From assembly GCF_001544695.2 (NCBI RefSeq), contig NZ_FCOM02000025.1, positions 41,644 to 105,643 on the forward strand: a DNA stretch of 64,000 nt. The letters run 5' to 3'. Of this stretch, positions 26,965-35,006 are shown one piece after another. The DNA comes from Caballeronia arvi (GTDB lineage: Bacteria; Pseudomonadota; Gammaproteobacteria; Burkholderiales; Burkholderiaceae). The position numbers and the translations under genes were made by a program. Numbering within the stretch: position 1 is the first letter of the stretch; every line of letters begins with the position of its first letter. The notes under the pieces are model-generated. The model saw nothing but the letters and a program-made list of their open reading frames with translations. It ran no database searches and was not told the origin of the DNA.

Positions 26965-28476
26965 CTACGCCGCCGGAATAACGACGCTCGCATCGTCGCT
27001 GCGCTCGCGTGGCATCGACACGCTGATCGCCGTGCCGTGCGGCGTCACGCGCTCGATCTCGAAGCGTCCGCCGCGCGCCGATACGCGCTGGCGCATCCCG
27101 ACGAGCCCATGTGTCTGCGTGCGCTTCAAATCCTGCGGCCGGATGCCGATGCCGTCGTCGGTGATGGAAAGCGACACGTTCTCGTCATCGACATCGAGCG
27201 CCACGCGAATCTGGCTGGCGCGCGCGTATTTCGCCGCGTTCGTGAGCGTCTCCTGCGCGACGCGAAAGAGCGCGATCTCGATCGCCTCGCCGAGCTTCAC
27301 GTCCTCGCCGGGCAAATCGGATTCGATGCTCCAGCCGTTGCGCTGCGCGGCTTCATCGACGAGCGAGCGCAGCGCAGTCACGAGGCCGAAGTTGGCGAGC
27401 ACGGTCGGACGCATGTCCTCGATGATCCGGCGCTTCAGCGCAATGCCCTGATCCAGATTGCCGAGGGCGCGCGCGAGTTTTTCGGCCATCGCCGGCTCGG
27501 TGTCCTTCAGCTTGCCTCGCACCCACGCGACATCCATCTTGCTCGCGGTGAGAATCGAGCCGAGCTCGTCATGCAGTTCGCGCGCAAGCTCCGTCTTCTC
27601 GTTTTCGCTGACGGACTGCAAGTGCCACGCGAGCGCTTCAAGTTGCCGCGTGCGCTCGAACACCAGCCGATCGAGCTCTTCCTGCTGCGTGATGAGCGCC
27701 TTCTGCACGCGCGCCTGCTTGTCGAGCTGGATGCCGAGATTGCGAAAGAGCAGCAGGAACAGGACGATGTTGAGCGCGCACAACGCGGCGACGCACAGCG
27801 TCGAGATGCGCTGATCGGCGCGGCTCGCATCGAGCGCGTGTTGCGCGCGTTGCTCTTCATTCAGACGCAGCAGCGACAGCGCGGCGTCGAGCGTCGCGCT
27901 CGTGTCGGGCGGCGGCAGCGCGAGCGCGCGTTCGCGTGCGGCGGCATCGGCGGCGGCGTCTTTCGATGGATCGGCGAGCGCGAGACGCACCGTGCCGCGC
28001 GCGATTTCATCGTCGGCGGCGGCGCGGATCTGCGCGAAGCTCGCAAGTGCGGTGTCGTCGCCGATACGCCGGTAGTACGCGTCGAGCGAGGCAAGCGTAC
28101 GCCGCACACGTCCTGACGTTTCCCGAAAGTGCGTCTGATACGCGCCGTCCGGCTTCAACGCGAAGCCGCGCTCGTCGGCGGTGAGCGTGGCGATATCGGC
28201 GGCGAGCGTCGAGAGCTGCGCGGTCGCGCCTTTGGCGTCGAGCGCCGTTTCATATTCCGATGCGATCCGCATGCGCCCCGATTCCAGGATGACGAGGCCG
28301 CCCACGGTGATGACGATCGCGACGGTCATCGCGACCGCCCAGCTGTAGCGGCGCATCCAGTCGTTCAGGCGCGATGCGTGATGCGCGATGCCGGCCGGCG
28401 CGGGCGCGGCGCGCTCGGCGGGCTCAACGCGCTCAGCGGGTGATTCACCGGGCAGCATCGTCGGTACGTGGCTCAT
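26965..28476 (-). CDS. NarL/DegS-type sensor histidine kinase with a CHASE3-like sensor region
   Basis: About 503 residues from the ATG at 28476 (a GTG 24 bases upstream is also possible; neither has a clear ribosome site). Order: cytoplasmic N-tail, TM1 (WAVAMTVAIVITVGGLVILES), a helical periplasmic region of about 150 residues resembling CHASE3, TM2 (LCVAALCALNIVLFLLLFRN), coiled coil, a HisKA_3 dimerisation domain with the phospho-acceptor motif ELARELHDELG, then HATPase_c (TNAAKYA, LSITDDGIGI, GLVGMRQRV). Its likely partner is the NarL-type regulator at 29894, beyond the divergent DUF1328 and ferritin-like genes. Confidence 0.9.
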   Translation of the reverse strand: MSHVPTMLPGESPAERVEPAERAAPAPAGIAHHASRLNDWMRRYSWAVAMTVAIVITVGGLVILESGRMRIASEYETALDAKGATAQLSTLAADIATLTADERGFALKPDGAYQTHFRETSGRVRRTLASLDAYYRRIGDDTALASFAQIRAAADDEIARGTVRLALADPSKDAAADAAARERALALPPPDTSATLDAALSLLRLNEEQRAQHALDASRADQRISTLCVAALCALNIVLFLLLFRNLGIQLDKQARVQKALITQQEELDRLVFERTRQLEALAWHLQSVSENEKTELARELHDELGSILTASKMDVAWVRGKLKDTEPAMAEKLARALGNLDQGIALKRRIIEDMRPTVLANFGLVTALRSLVDEAAQRNGWSIESDLPGEDVKLGEAIEIALFRVAQETLTNAAKYARASQIRVALDVDDENVSLSITDDGIGIRPQDLKRTQTHGLVGMRQRVSARGGRFEIERVTPHGTAISVSMPRERSDDASVVIPAA

Positions 28477-28624
28477 GGTGTGTCGGGATCGGCGGTTCAC
28501 GTCAGAAGCCGATTTGAAAGCGAGTGTCGGTGGATTCCCACAGCAAAAAAGGAGCCTGCCCGAATGCGGGGCGCAAATCGCATCGCTACGATGGATGCGT
28601 CATCCATTCTTACGGGGAACGATC

Positions 28625-28801
28625 ATGCTCAAGTGGGCACTGTTTTTCGCGATCGTGGCGGGAATCGCCGGCGTGCTGGGCTTCACGGGCGTCGCTGCCG
28701 GCGCCGCGGCCATCGCCAAGTTCTTGTTCGTGCTGTTCCTGATTCTCTGCGTCGTGTTTCTGGTGCTCGGCTTCGTGGTCACGAAGAAAGCCATCGATTA
28801 G
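28625..28801 (+). CDS. DUF1328 family small membrane protein (first of two)
   Basis: 58 residues, two hydrophobic segments: MLKWALFFAIVAGIAGVLGF and IAKFLFVLFLILCVVFLVLGF, joined by TGVAAGAAA. This is the YtjA/DUF1328 pattern. The ATG at 28625 has GGGGAACG upstream; the longer open frame in front is non-coding. Role unknown; relatives are often next to stress genes. It starts the plus-strand cluster divergent from the histidine kinase. Confidence 0.88.
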   Translation: MLKWALFFAIVAGIAGVLGFTGVAAGAAAIAKFLFVLFLILCVVFLVLGFVVTKKAID

Positions 28802-28859
28802 CGCCGGTCCGTGAGCGTCATCGGACCAATTCCATTTACTCGTTCATGAAGGAGGTCAC

Positions 28860-29021
28860 ATGCTTCACTACGCTGCTGTGTTCTTCGTCATCGCCCTTAT
28901 CGCGGCTGTGTTCGGTTTCACCGGCATCGCGGCGGGCGCGGCGGAAATCGCGAAAATCCTTTTCTTCATTTTTCTCGTCGTGTTCGTGGTCACGTTGCTG
29001 CTCGGCGTGTTCCGAACGTGA
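28860..29021 (+). CDS. DUF1328 family small membrane protein (second of two)
   Basis: 53 residues beginning MLHYAAVFFVIALIAAVFGF, then TGIAAGAAEIAKILFFIFLVV and a short VFRT tail. It is a paralogue of the preceding protein (shared FTGxAAGAAxIAK core) 58 bases downstream. An ideal GGAGG stands six bases before the ATG. Confidence 0.9.
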   Translation: MLHYAAVFFVIALIAAVFGFTGIAAGAAEIAKILFFIFLVVFVVTLLLGVFRT

Positions 29022-29221
29022 CGCCGTGAACCGAAAGAAACACGAGCCGTCAGGCCGCGCGCGGGTTTCAGGACCGTCGCGCGGTTCTTCGACGGATCAG
29101 GCATGGTGCATGCATCGCAGTTTCCGATTGGATAGCAGGGCGCTATAGAAGTCGCATTCAAAGCGCGATTGCGCCTGCTCCAGCGACCGTCATCACATCC
29201 CATCTCTGAGGAGCGAACCAA

Positions 29222-29797
29222 ATGTCCAAATCGTCTGCTGTAAAAGCCGCGCCGAATCAGTCCACGGACGCCTTCGTCCTCGATCTCGACAAGATTCGCG
29301 CCGACGCGCGCCAGCACATGGACGAAGGCCCCGTCACGTCGAGCTACGGCGCCGACCGCGAGACCGTGCTGAAACTGCTCAACGATTCGCTGGCGACCGA
29401 GATCGTCTGCACGCTGCGCTACAAGCGCCACTATTTCATGGCGAAGGGCATCCACTCGGAAGCCGTGGCGCAGGAATTTCTCGAGCACGCGAACGAGGAG
29501 CAGGAACACGCCGATACGCTCGCCGAGCGCATCGTCCAGCTCGGCGGCGAACCGAACTTCGCGCCGGACAGCCTGAAATCGCGCTCGCATTCGGAGTACA
29601 AGGAAGGCCACGATCTGATCGACATGATTCGTGAGAACCTGATCGCCGAGCGCATCGCGATCGATACGTATCGCGAGATCATTCGCTATCTGGGCGACAA
29701 GGACGTCACGACGCGGCGTCTCTTCGAAGACATTCTGGCCGTGGAGGAAGAGCACGCCGACGACATGGCCGACCTGCTGGCGGGCCGCAACGGATAA
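29222..29797 (+). CDS. Ferritin-like / bacterioferritin-type diiron protein
   Basis: 191 residues. A four-helix ferritin-like bundle is indicated by two E-x-n-E-x-x-H segments: ATEIVCTLRYKRHYFMAKG with EFLEHANEEQEHADTLAERI, and RENLIAERIAIDTYREIIRY with FEDILAVEEEHADDMADLL. These give the Glu and His ligands of a diiron site. Family members store iron or detoxify peroxide in the cytoplasm. The ATG has GAGGAGCG upstream. It lies in the stress cluster with DUF1328 genes and the response regulators, consistent with oxidative or starvation stress. Confidence 0.88.
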   Translation: MSKSSAVKAAPNQSTDAFVLDLDKIRADARQHMDEGPVTSSYGADRETVLKLLNDSLATEIVCTLRYKRHYFMAKGIHSEAVAQEFLEHANEEQEHADTLAERIVQLGGEPNFAPDSLKSRSHSEYKEGHDLIDMIRENLIAERIAIDTYREIIRYLGDKDVTTRRLFEDILAVEEEHADDMADLLAGRNG

Positions 29798-29893
29798 CGG
29801 CATGCGCGCCGGATGCGCATAGCGTGCGTCCGGCGCATCCGTACGATGACCGATCAACTACTACAAGAACGTCCGGCAGCGCGGACGACCCGA

Positions 29894-30526
29894 ATGATTC
29901 GAGTCTTGATAGCCGACGACCACGCGATCGTGCGCAGCGGGTTCAGGCAGTTCGTCGCGGACGAGCCCGATATGGAAGTCGCCGCGGAAGCCGCGACCGG
30001 CGACGAGGCCATTGCGCGCGTGCGCGAGCAGGCGTTCGACGTCGTATTGCTCGATATCGCGATGCCCGACAAGAACGGCGTCGACACGTTGCGCGTGATC
30101 AAGCAGATAAGGCCGGAGCAGGGCGTGCTGATGCTCTCGGGCTTTCCGGAGAGCCAGTACGCGATCAACCTGCTGAAAGCGGGCGCGAACGGCTATCTGA
30201 ACAAGGACGCCGCGCCCGACGAAATCGTGCGCGCGATCCGCACGGTGGCGCGGGGCCATCGGTATTTGTCGGAGTTCATCGCCGATGCGCTCGCCGACAA
30301 GCTCGACAAGCCCGCCGCGGAACGTCCGCACGAGCTGCTGTCGGAGCGCGAGTTTCAGATCTTCTGCAAGCTCGCGGGCGGCCAGATTCCGACGGAGATC
30401 GCGCAGGAATTGCATCTGTCGGTGAAGACGGTGAGCACGTATCGCGCGCGTGTGCTGGAAAAAATGCGGCTCGCCAATAACGCCGACCTCACGTATTACG
30501 CGATCAAGAACGGCCTGATCGAATAG
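29894..30526 (+). CDS. NarL/FixJ-family response regulator (receiver plus LuxR-type HTH)
   Basis: 210 residues from the ATG at 29894, giving the canonical start MIRVLIADDHAIVRSG and placing the phospho-acceptor Asp (VVLLDIAMPDKNG) at residue 54. Two upstream ATGs (29846, 29813) are in frame but would add an odd tail. Receiver residues (DD, D54, S of MLSGF, K of YLNKDA) are present. The C-terminal LuxR HTH includes LSEREFQIFCKLAGGQ and EIAQELHLSVKTVSTYRARVLEKM. It is the likely partner of the HisKA_3 kinase at 26965-28476. Confidence 0.92.
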   Translation: MIRVLIADDHAIVRSGFRQFVADEPDMEVAAEAATGDEAIARVREQAFDVVLLDIAMPDKNGVDTLRVIKQIRPEQGVLMLSGFPESQYAINLLKAGANGYLNKDAAPDEIVRAIRTVARGHRYLSEFIADALADKLDKPAAERPHELLSEREFQIFCKLAGGQIPTEIAQELHLSVKTVSTYRARVLEKMRLANNADLTYYAIKNGLIE

Positions 30527-30588
30527 CGGCGCATCGCTCCACATCCGCGCCGCCCGTTCGGGCGCAGCATTTCCGGAGGGCGCCCGAC

Positions 30589-31029
30589 GTGGGCAATCAC
30601 ATCATCACCGACGATCGGGAGGGCCGGGCGGGCGCGCCGCGCATGCCGCTCGCGGTGCTGCTGATCGAAGATTCGCCGCTGATCCGGCGCAGCATCACCG
30701 AAGCGATCGAGGCGCTCAGGTCGTGGCGCGTGGCCGCGTTCGCCGATACGCCCGACGACGCCATCGCGCTCTTGTCGTCGCAGGCGTTCGACGCGGTGAT
30801 CGTCGATCTGCAACTGAAGCGCGGCTCGGGGCTGGACGTGCTCGCGTGGCTCCAGGCGAGCGGGGCGGCCCGCACGCGCGACGCGTTCGTCGCCGTGCTC
30901 ACGAATCACGCGCTGCCGGCGTATCGCGAGCGGTGCCTGCAATACGGCGTGCGTCATTTCTTCGACAAATCCCTCGAATTCGACCGCGTGCTCGACGCGC
31001 TGCATGACTACGCGCTCGGGCGCGCCTGA
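30589..31029 (+). CDS. Stand-alone receiver-domain protein
   Basis: 146 residues starting at GTG 30589, which has GGAGGG eight bases upstream. The protein is a single receiver domain: VLLIEDSPLIRRS gives the acidic pocket, VIVDLQLKRGSG the phospho-acceptor (Asp73), and VLTNHALPAYRERC and FDKS the switch Thr and Lys. There is no output domain. It may act as a phosphate sink or adaptor for the neighbouring two-component pair. Its last 22 bases overlap the convergent MFS gene. Confidence 0.88.
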   Translation: MGNHIITDDREGRAGAPRMPLAVLLIEDSPLIRRSITEAIEALRSWRVAAFADTPDDAIALLSSQAFDAVIVDLQLKRGSGLDVLAWLQASGAARTRDAFVAVLTNHALPAYRERCLQYGVRHFFDKSLEFDRVLDALHDYALGRA

Positions 31030-32228
31030 GCGCGTTCGCGTTCGCGTCCGCGCCAGTGGCTGAAGGCGGCGAGACCCGTCGCGACCAGCCCGGCGAGACA
31101 GACGCCGATCCAGCCCATCGCGTGCCACGCGAGCGACGCCGCCGCCGATCCCAGCGACCCGCCGATGAAGTACGCCACCATGTAGACCGTGTTCACGCGG
31201 CTGCGCGCTTCGGGCTTGAGCGCGTAGATGCGCGACTGGTTCGAGATCTGCGCGGCCTGCACGCCGACATCCAGCACGATCACGCCGATGACCAGCCCGA
31301 CGAGGCTCGTCGCAGAAAACGCGAACACGACGAACGACAGCGCGACGAGGCCGATGCACAGCGAGATGACGGCGCGCGGCCCGCGTTTGTCGGCGGATTT
31401 GCCCGCGAGCGGCGCGGCGAGCGCGCCCGCCGCGCCGACGATGCCGAACAGCCCCGCCGCCTGCGGACCCATGTGAAACGGCGCGCCCGCGAGCAGCAGC
31501 GTGAGCACCGACCAGAAGATGCTGAACGCCGCGAAGAGCGCACCGCCGGTCAGCGCGGCTTCGCGCAGCGCTGCGCTTTCCACGGCGAGATGCCATATCG
31601 AGCCGAGCAGTTTGCCGTAGGACAGCGTCGATGTCGGCCGGCTTTTGGGGAGCCGCGCGATCACGATGGCCGCGAGTGCGACGGTCGCGATTACGGATGC
31701 GCCGAACACCGCGCGCCAGCCGAAATACTGCGCGACGAAACCGGACACGGTGCGCGCGAGCAGGATGCCGAGCAGGAGGCCGCTCATTACCATGCCGACG
31801 GCGTGGCCGCGCTCGGCGGCGGGCGCGAGTTCGGCGGAGAAGGGCACGGCCTGCTGCGCGATCGTCGATACGATGCCGATCGCGAGGCTCGCCGCGATCA
31901 GCACCGCGAGCGTCGGTGCGCTCGCCGCCACGACGAGCGAGACGCCGAGCGCCGCCAGTTGCAGCAGGATCAGAAGACGGCGGTCGAAGCGGTCGCCGAG
32001 GGGCGCGAGCACGAGCATGCCGAGCGCGTAGCCGAGCTGCGTCGACGCGGGCACGGCGCCGATCAGCCAGGCGCTTTCGGGGAAACTCGCGCGGAAATCG
32101 TCGAGCAGCGGCTGATTGAAGTAGATGTTCGCGACCGAAACGCCCGCGATGGTCGCGAGCAGCCAGAGCGTGGCGCGCGAGTAGTGGGGATGGCGTTCGT
32201 TCTGATTCGATTCGGAGAATGGGGGCAT
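31008..32228 (-). CDS. Major facilitator superfamily efflux transporter
   Basis: 406 residues from the ATG at 32228. Twelve hydrophobic segments are visible, with LATIAGVSVANIYFNQPLLDDF at the N-terminus and the A-motif-like stretch MLVLAPLGDRFDRRLL between TM2 and TM3. This N-terminus is typical of the YnfM/arabinose-efflux type of MFS permease. Substrate unknown. The 3' end overlaps that of the receiver gene by 22 bases, tail to tail. Confidence 0.88.
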   Translation of the reverse strand: MPPFSESNQNERHPHYSRATLWLLATIAGVSVANIYFNQPLLDDFRASFPESAWLIGAVPASTQLGYALGMLVLAPLGDRFDRRLLILLQLAALGVSLVVAASAPTLAVLIAASLAIGIVSTIAQQAVPFSAELAPAAERGHAVGMVMSGLLLGILLARTVSGFVAQYFGWRAVFGASVIATVALAAIVIARLPKSRPTSTLSYGKLLGSIWHLAVESAALREAALTGGALFAAFSIFWSVLTLLLAGAPFHMGPQAAGLFGIVGAAGALAAPLAGKSADKRGPRAVISLCIGLVALSFVVFAFSATSLVGLVIGVIVLDVGVQAAQISNQSRIYALKPEARSRVNTVYMVAYFIGGSLGSAAASLAWHAMGWIGVCLAGLVATGLAAFSHWRGRERERAQARPSA

Positions 32229-32298
32229 GGATCGGCGCGAAGGCGTGGACAGCCAGCCGCCGATCATACTGAAGACGCGCGCGCGCCGCAGCGCGCTG

Positions 32299-33099
32299 CT
32301 AGAAAGGCTGCGGCCCGCCGCCTTGTTCGACGCTCACACAATGCGTGACGAGGCCGAGACCGACGCGCCACAGATGCAGCCCGAACGCCGGCGGCTCCAT
32401 GACGAAGGCTTCGGGGCCGTCCGGTTTCAGTTGCAAGGCGACCTGGTGCGCCGTCGATGGCGCGCACCACACGATCGTGCCGCCGAAACGCGCGGTGATC
32501 GCCCGATGCACGTGGCCGCACACGATGCGCTCCACATTCGGATGACGCCGCAGGAGCGCGTCGAGCGCGCGGCTGTCGTCGGGGGCGAGACGAATGTCGT
32601 CCATGAAGCCGATGCCGCACGCAATCGGCGGATGATGCATGCCGATCACGACGGGTCGCTCGCGGCAGGCGTCGAGCTGCGCTTCGAGCCAGCCGAGGCG
32701 CGCCGCGCACAGGCGGCCGGCGCCCGAGCCGGGATCGAGCGTGTCGAGCGCGATCACGCGCACGTCGCCGACATCGAATGCGTGTTGAATGAAGCCGTCG
32801 TGGCCCGCGAGTTCGGGGCGATCGCCGAACACCGCGCGCAGATTGTCGCGATCGTCGTGATTACCGACGAGCACGCGCCACGGCATTTCGAGTGCATTTA
32901 ACAGCGTGCGCAGATGGCGATATTCGTCGATGCCGCCCGCATCGACGAGATCGCCCGTGATGAGTACGGCGTCGGGACGCGGATCGACGGCATTGAGCGC
33001 CTCGATAGCGCGGGCGAGAAAGGCGGCTGTATCGACGCGGCCGTAGGCGAGCGTGCCCGGCGGCGTGATGTGCAGATCGCTGATCTGGGCGAGCAGCAT
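32299..33099 (-). CDS. Calcineurin-like metallophosphoesterase (CpdA/GpdQ class)
   Basis: 266 residues with the full set of class III phosphodiesterase motifs: ISDLHI at the N-terminus, ITGDLVD, VGNHDDRD, GMHHPP and CGHVHRA. These bind two metal ions. Relatives hydrolyse 3',5'-cAMP or glycerophosphodiesters; sequence alone does not choose. Minus strand, 70 bases behind the MFS gene start and 36 bases after the lipoprotein gene, perhaps one transcript. Confidence 0.85.
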   Translation of the reverse strand: MLLAQISDLHITPPGTLAYGRVDTAAFLARAIEALNAVDPRPDAVLITGDLVDAGGIDEYRHLRTLLNALEMPWRVLVGNHDDRDNLRAVFGDRPELAGHDGFIQHAFDVGDVRVIALDTLDPGSGAGRLCAARLGWLEAQLDACRERPVVIGMHHPPIACGIGFMDDIRLAPDDSRALDALLRRHPNVERIVCGHVHRAITARFGGTIVWCAPSTAHQVALQLKPDGPEAFVMEPPAFGLHLWRVGLGLVTHCVSVEQGGGPQPF

Positions 33100-33135
33100 G
33101 CGCGTGTCTCTCCTCGTCGCGGGCGGCGGTTCGGC

Positions 33136-33492
33136 TTACTCGTCGGCGTCGGCCACCGGCGGCTTCGGCGCGAGCCTGGCGGGCGCGAGCCACTGGAAGC
33201 CCGTCATCGATGTCTCGCTGAACGTGCATTCGGCGGCTGCCGCACCCATCACCGGTTTAGTGGAAGGCGGCTTCGGCGGGTTCTGGATCGTGCCGTGCAC
33301 GACCACCCGCGAGCCATGATAACTCGCGCCGGAACCCGTGATTTTCAGCGGCGCGCTGGCGGCGTCGGGATAGTCGGCGCGCGCCTTCTCCTTGCAGGCT
33401 TCGACGTTCTTGTAATAGGACGTGCAGCCGGCGAGATACGCGAGCGGAATCGAGAATAGAAGGAAAAAGAGGCGGCGGGTTCGATGGTTCAT
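33136..33492 (-). CDS. Small lipoprotein of unknown function
   Basis: 118 residues. Signal peptide with lipobox (IPLAYLAGC, Cys near residue 23), then CTSYYKNVEACKEKARADYP and a short beta-rich region (LKITGSGASYHGSRVVVHG), ending in a Pro/Ala-rich tail. I do not recognise a family. Same strand and close to the metallophosphoesterase gene. Confidence 0.75.
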   Translation of the reverse strand: MNHRTRRLFFLLFSIPLAYLAGCTSYYKNVEACKEKARADYPDAASAPLKITGSGASYHGSRVVVHGTIQNPPKPPSTKPVMGAAAAECTFSETSMTGFQWLAPARLAPKPPVADADE

Positions 33493-33661
33493 CGATGAAT
33501 CCGGTCGATGCCCGATGCCGCGAGGTGCATCGAGCGTGATGAAAGTCGGGCGAAGCTTTATAACACGCGCGCTCCGCGACGGCTTGTTTTACCGCGCGAT
33601 GCGGTAGCACAATCGGCATTGGCGTTTTTTCGAGCGCGTTCAATCGATGGAGGCGACCGCC

Positions 33662-33946
33662 ATGCAAAAGGACATCGAAGTAGGCGATTACCTGCTCGCC
33701 ATGCAGGCCGTGCCCAAACCCCGCGAGGTCGACGGCGACACCGGCGTCGCTCCGTCCGAGGGCTACGCGATCCGCGTGCGCGTGTCGCGGCTCGACCGCC
33801 AGCCGTTGCACGGTTCGAAGCTTGCCGACGATTCCGGCGAAATGACGGGCGACCACGGTCTTTTCGAAACCGTCGCCGAGGCGATTGCGCACGGCGAGGC
33901 GTGGGGACGGCATTACGTCGCGCGTGTGCTGGGGCATTCGGTGTAG
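33662..33946 (+). CDS. Hypothetical protein, 94 aa
   Basis: Starts at ATG 33662 with GGAGGCGACC just upstream. Product MQKDIEVGDYLLAMQAVPKP... is soluble and acidic, with a central RVRVSRLDRQPL segment and an aromatic end GEAWGRHYVARVLGHSV. No family recognised and no catalytic motif. Typical codon use for this genome. Confidence 0.7.
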   Translation: MQKDIEVGDYLLAMQAVPKPREVDGDTGVAPSEGYAIRVRVSRLDRQPLHGSKLADDSGEMTGDHGLFETVAEAIAHGEAWGRHYVARVLGHSV

Positions 33947-34066
33947 CGGCGGGGGCCGCGCAAGAGGGGGCGTGCTCCCTGCGTCAGGCGGGTGCCGGGG
34001 GGCGACGGGCGTCGCTAGACTTTGGCTCATCGACCGGATCGACCGGGTCGTTCAGAGGCCGCCACC

Positions 34067-34276
34067 ATGCCCGTTGCCCTATATATCACGCCCCATTACA
34101 TCGCTTCCGTGCGCGGAGGGAAAACGCGCGACTGCTTCGCGGGGACGGTGCGCTTCATCGATGTGGACGCGCTGCCGTTCGATATCGAGCATGTGTGCCT
34201 GCTCGACCGCGATACGCCGATCGAGGCGCTTTTCGACGCCGTGAGGGATGCGGAGAGGCTGTTAAATGCGGTGTGA
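34067..34276 (+). CDS. Hypothetical protein, 69 aa
   Basis: ATG at 34067, with AGAGGCC upstream. The product begins MPVALYITPHYIASVRGGKT and ends FDAVRDAERLLNAV. It is soluble with mixed beta and alpha character. No family recognised. It ends about 90 bases before the convergent toxin/immunity-like operon. Confidence 0.6.
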   Translation: MPVALYITPHYIASVRGGKTRDCFAGTVRFIDVDALPFDIEHVCLLDRDTPIEALFDAVRDAERLLNAV

Positions 34277-34368
34277 GAGGGGCGGGTGCGCGCCGATGCT
34301 GTGAAGTTCATCGCAGCAGCGCGCCGCCTGCCTGGCTGGGAATCGCCGCGTGCGCAATTGAGCCGGTA

Positions 34369-34608
34369 TCAACGATATTCGTCGATCTCGATCGTTCCGC
34401 CGACCGTACGCGGCGACTCGTCGATCTCACCGTCACCGGATAGCAGCTCGGAAAGCTCGTCCGGGCGCAGCGTCCGTATCGCCTTCTCGATTTTCCTGTC
34501 GTATCGGCGGTCGTTCGGATCATGGCCAGCGTGCGCCTTACGCGCGTACTTCTGCACGAAGCAACCGAGTTCGCCGGCCAGTCGAGTCTGCTTTCGTTTC
34601 GCGCTCAC
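34369..34608 (-). CDS. Small basic protein, third gene of a toxin/immunity-like operon
   Basis: 79 residues from GTG 34608; the GTG overlaps the stop of the upstream gene (GTGA), so it is translationally coupled. The protein is basic at the start (VSAKRKQTRLAGELGCFVQKYARKAH) and acidic at the end (LLSGDGEIDESPRTVGG). No family recognised. Gene order (toxin-like, immunity-like, this one) suggests an accessory role in the same module, which is inference. Confidence 0.65.
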   Translation of the reverse strand: MSAKRKQTRLAGELGCFVQKYARKAHAGHDPNDRRYDRKIEKAIRTLRPDELSELLSGDGEIDESPRTVGGTIEIDEYR

Positions 34609-35006
34609 AGGAGCGGGGAGGCGAACGTTCCGCTCTCGGTCACATGGACCTCCAGCGAGTCGCACTCAATGGCGAGTTCTGCGCCCAGCGTGGAATAGAC
34701 GAAAGCAAGCAAGGCGGCTTTCCTGTTCGTAAGCCGCTCGCCAGCCTCCAGTACGGCACTGGCCCGCGCGTACTTCGCGTCATCCGGCGCAACAAAATGG
34801 ATGCCGTAGACGATGTTCAGCAAGCCAAGGCGCTCCACCGAAAGACACGTCACGCCGTTAAACGTGACCACCGCGTTTCTGCTGCCAAGTTGCAGGCCAA
34901 GCGTCAGCGTTCGAGGCTCCGCATTCGGGCCAATGGTCACGTTGTGCAGATACCAATCGTGGAAATATCCCCAGGTCTTCAATGCTTCTTCTGTCATATC
35001 GATCAT
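34605..35006 (-). CDS. Putative immunity protein of the toxin-like gene
   Basis: 133 residues from ATG 35006, which directly follows the TAG of the upstream gene (ATG at 34997 is an alternative). It is a small acidic cytoplasmic protein beginning MIDMTEEALKTWGYFHDWYLH; the FHDWYL-type motif followed by alternating beta strands resembles immunity proteins of polymorphic toxin systems, but I cannot name the family. Position directly behind a histidine-rich toxin-like C-terminus supports the call. Alternative: an unrelated hypothetical protein. Confidence 0.5.
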   Translation of the reverse strand: MIDMTEEALKTWGYFHDWYLHNVTIGPNAEPRTLTLGLQLGSRNAVVTFNGVTCLSVERLGLLNIVYGIHFVAPDDAKYARASAVLEAGERLTNRKAALLAFVYSTLGAELAIECDSLEVHVTESGTFASPLL

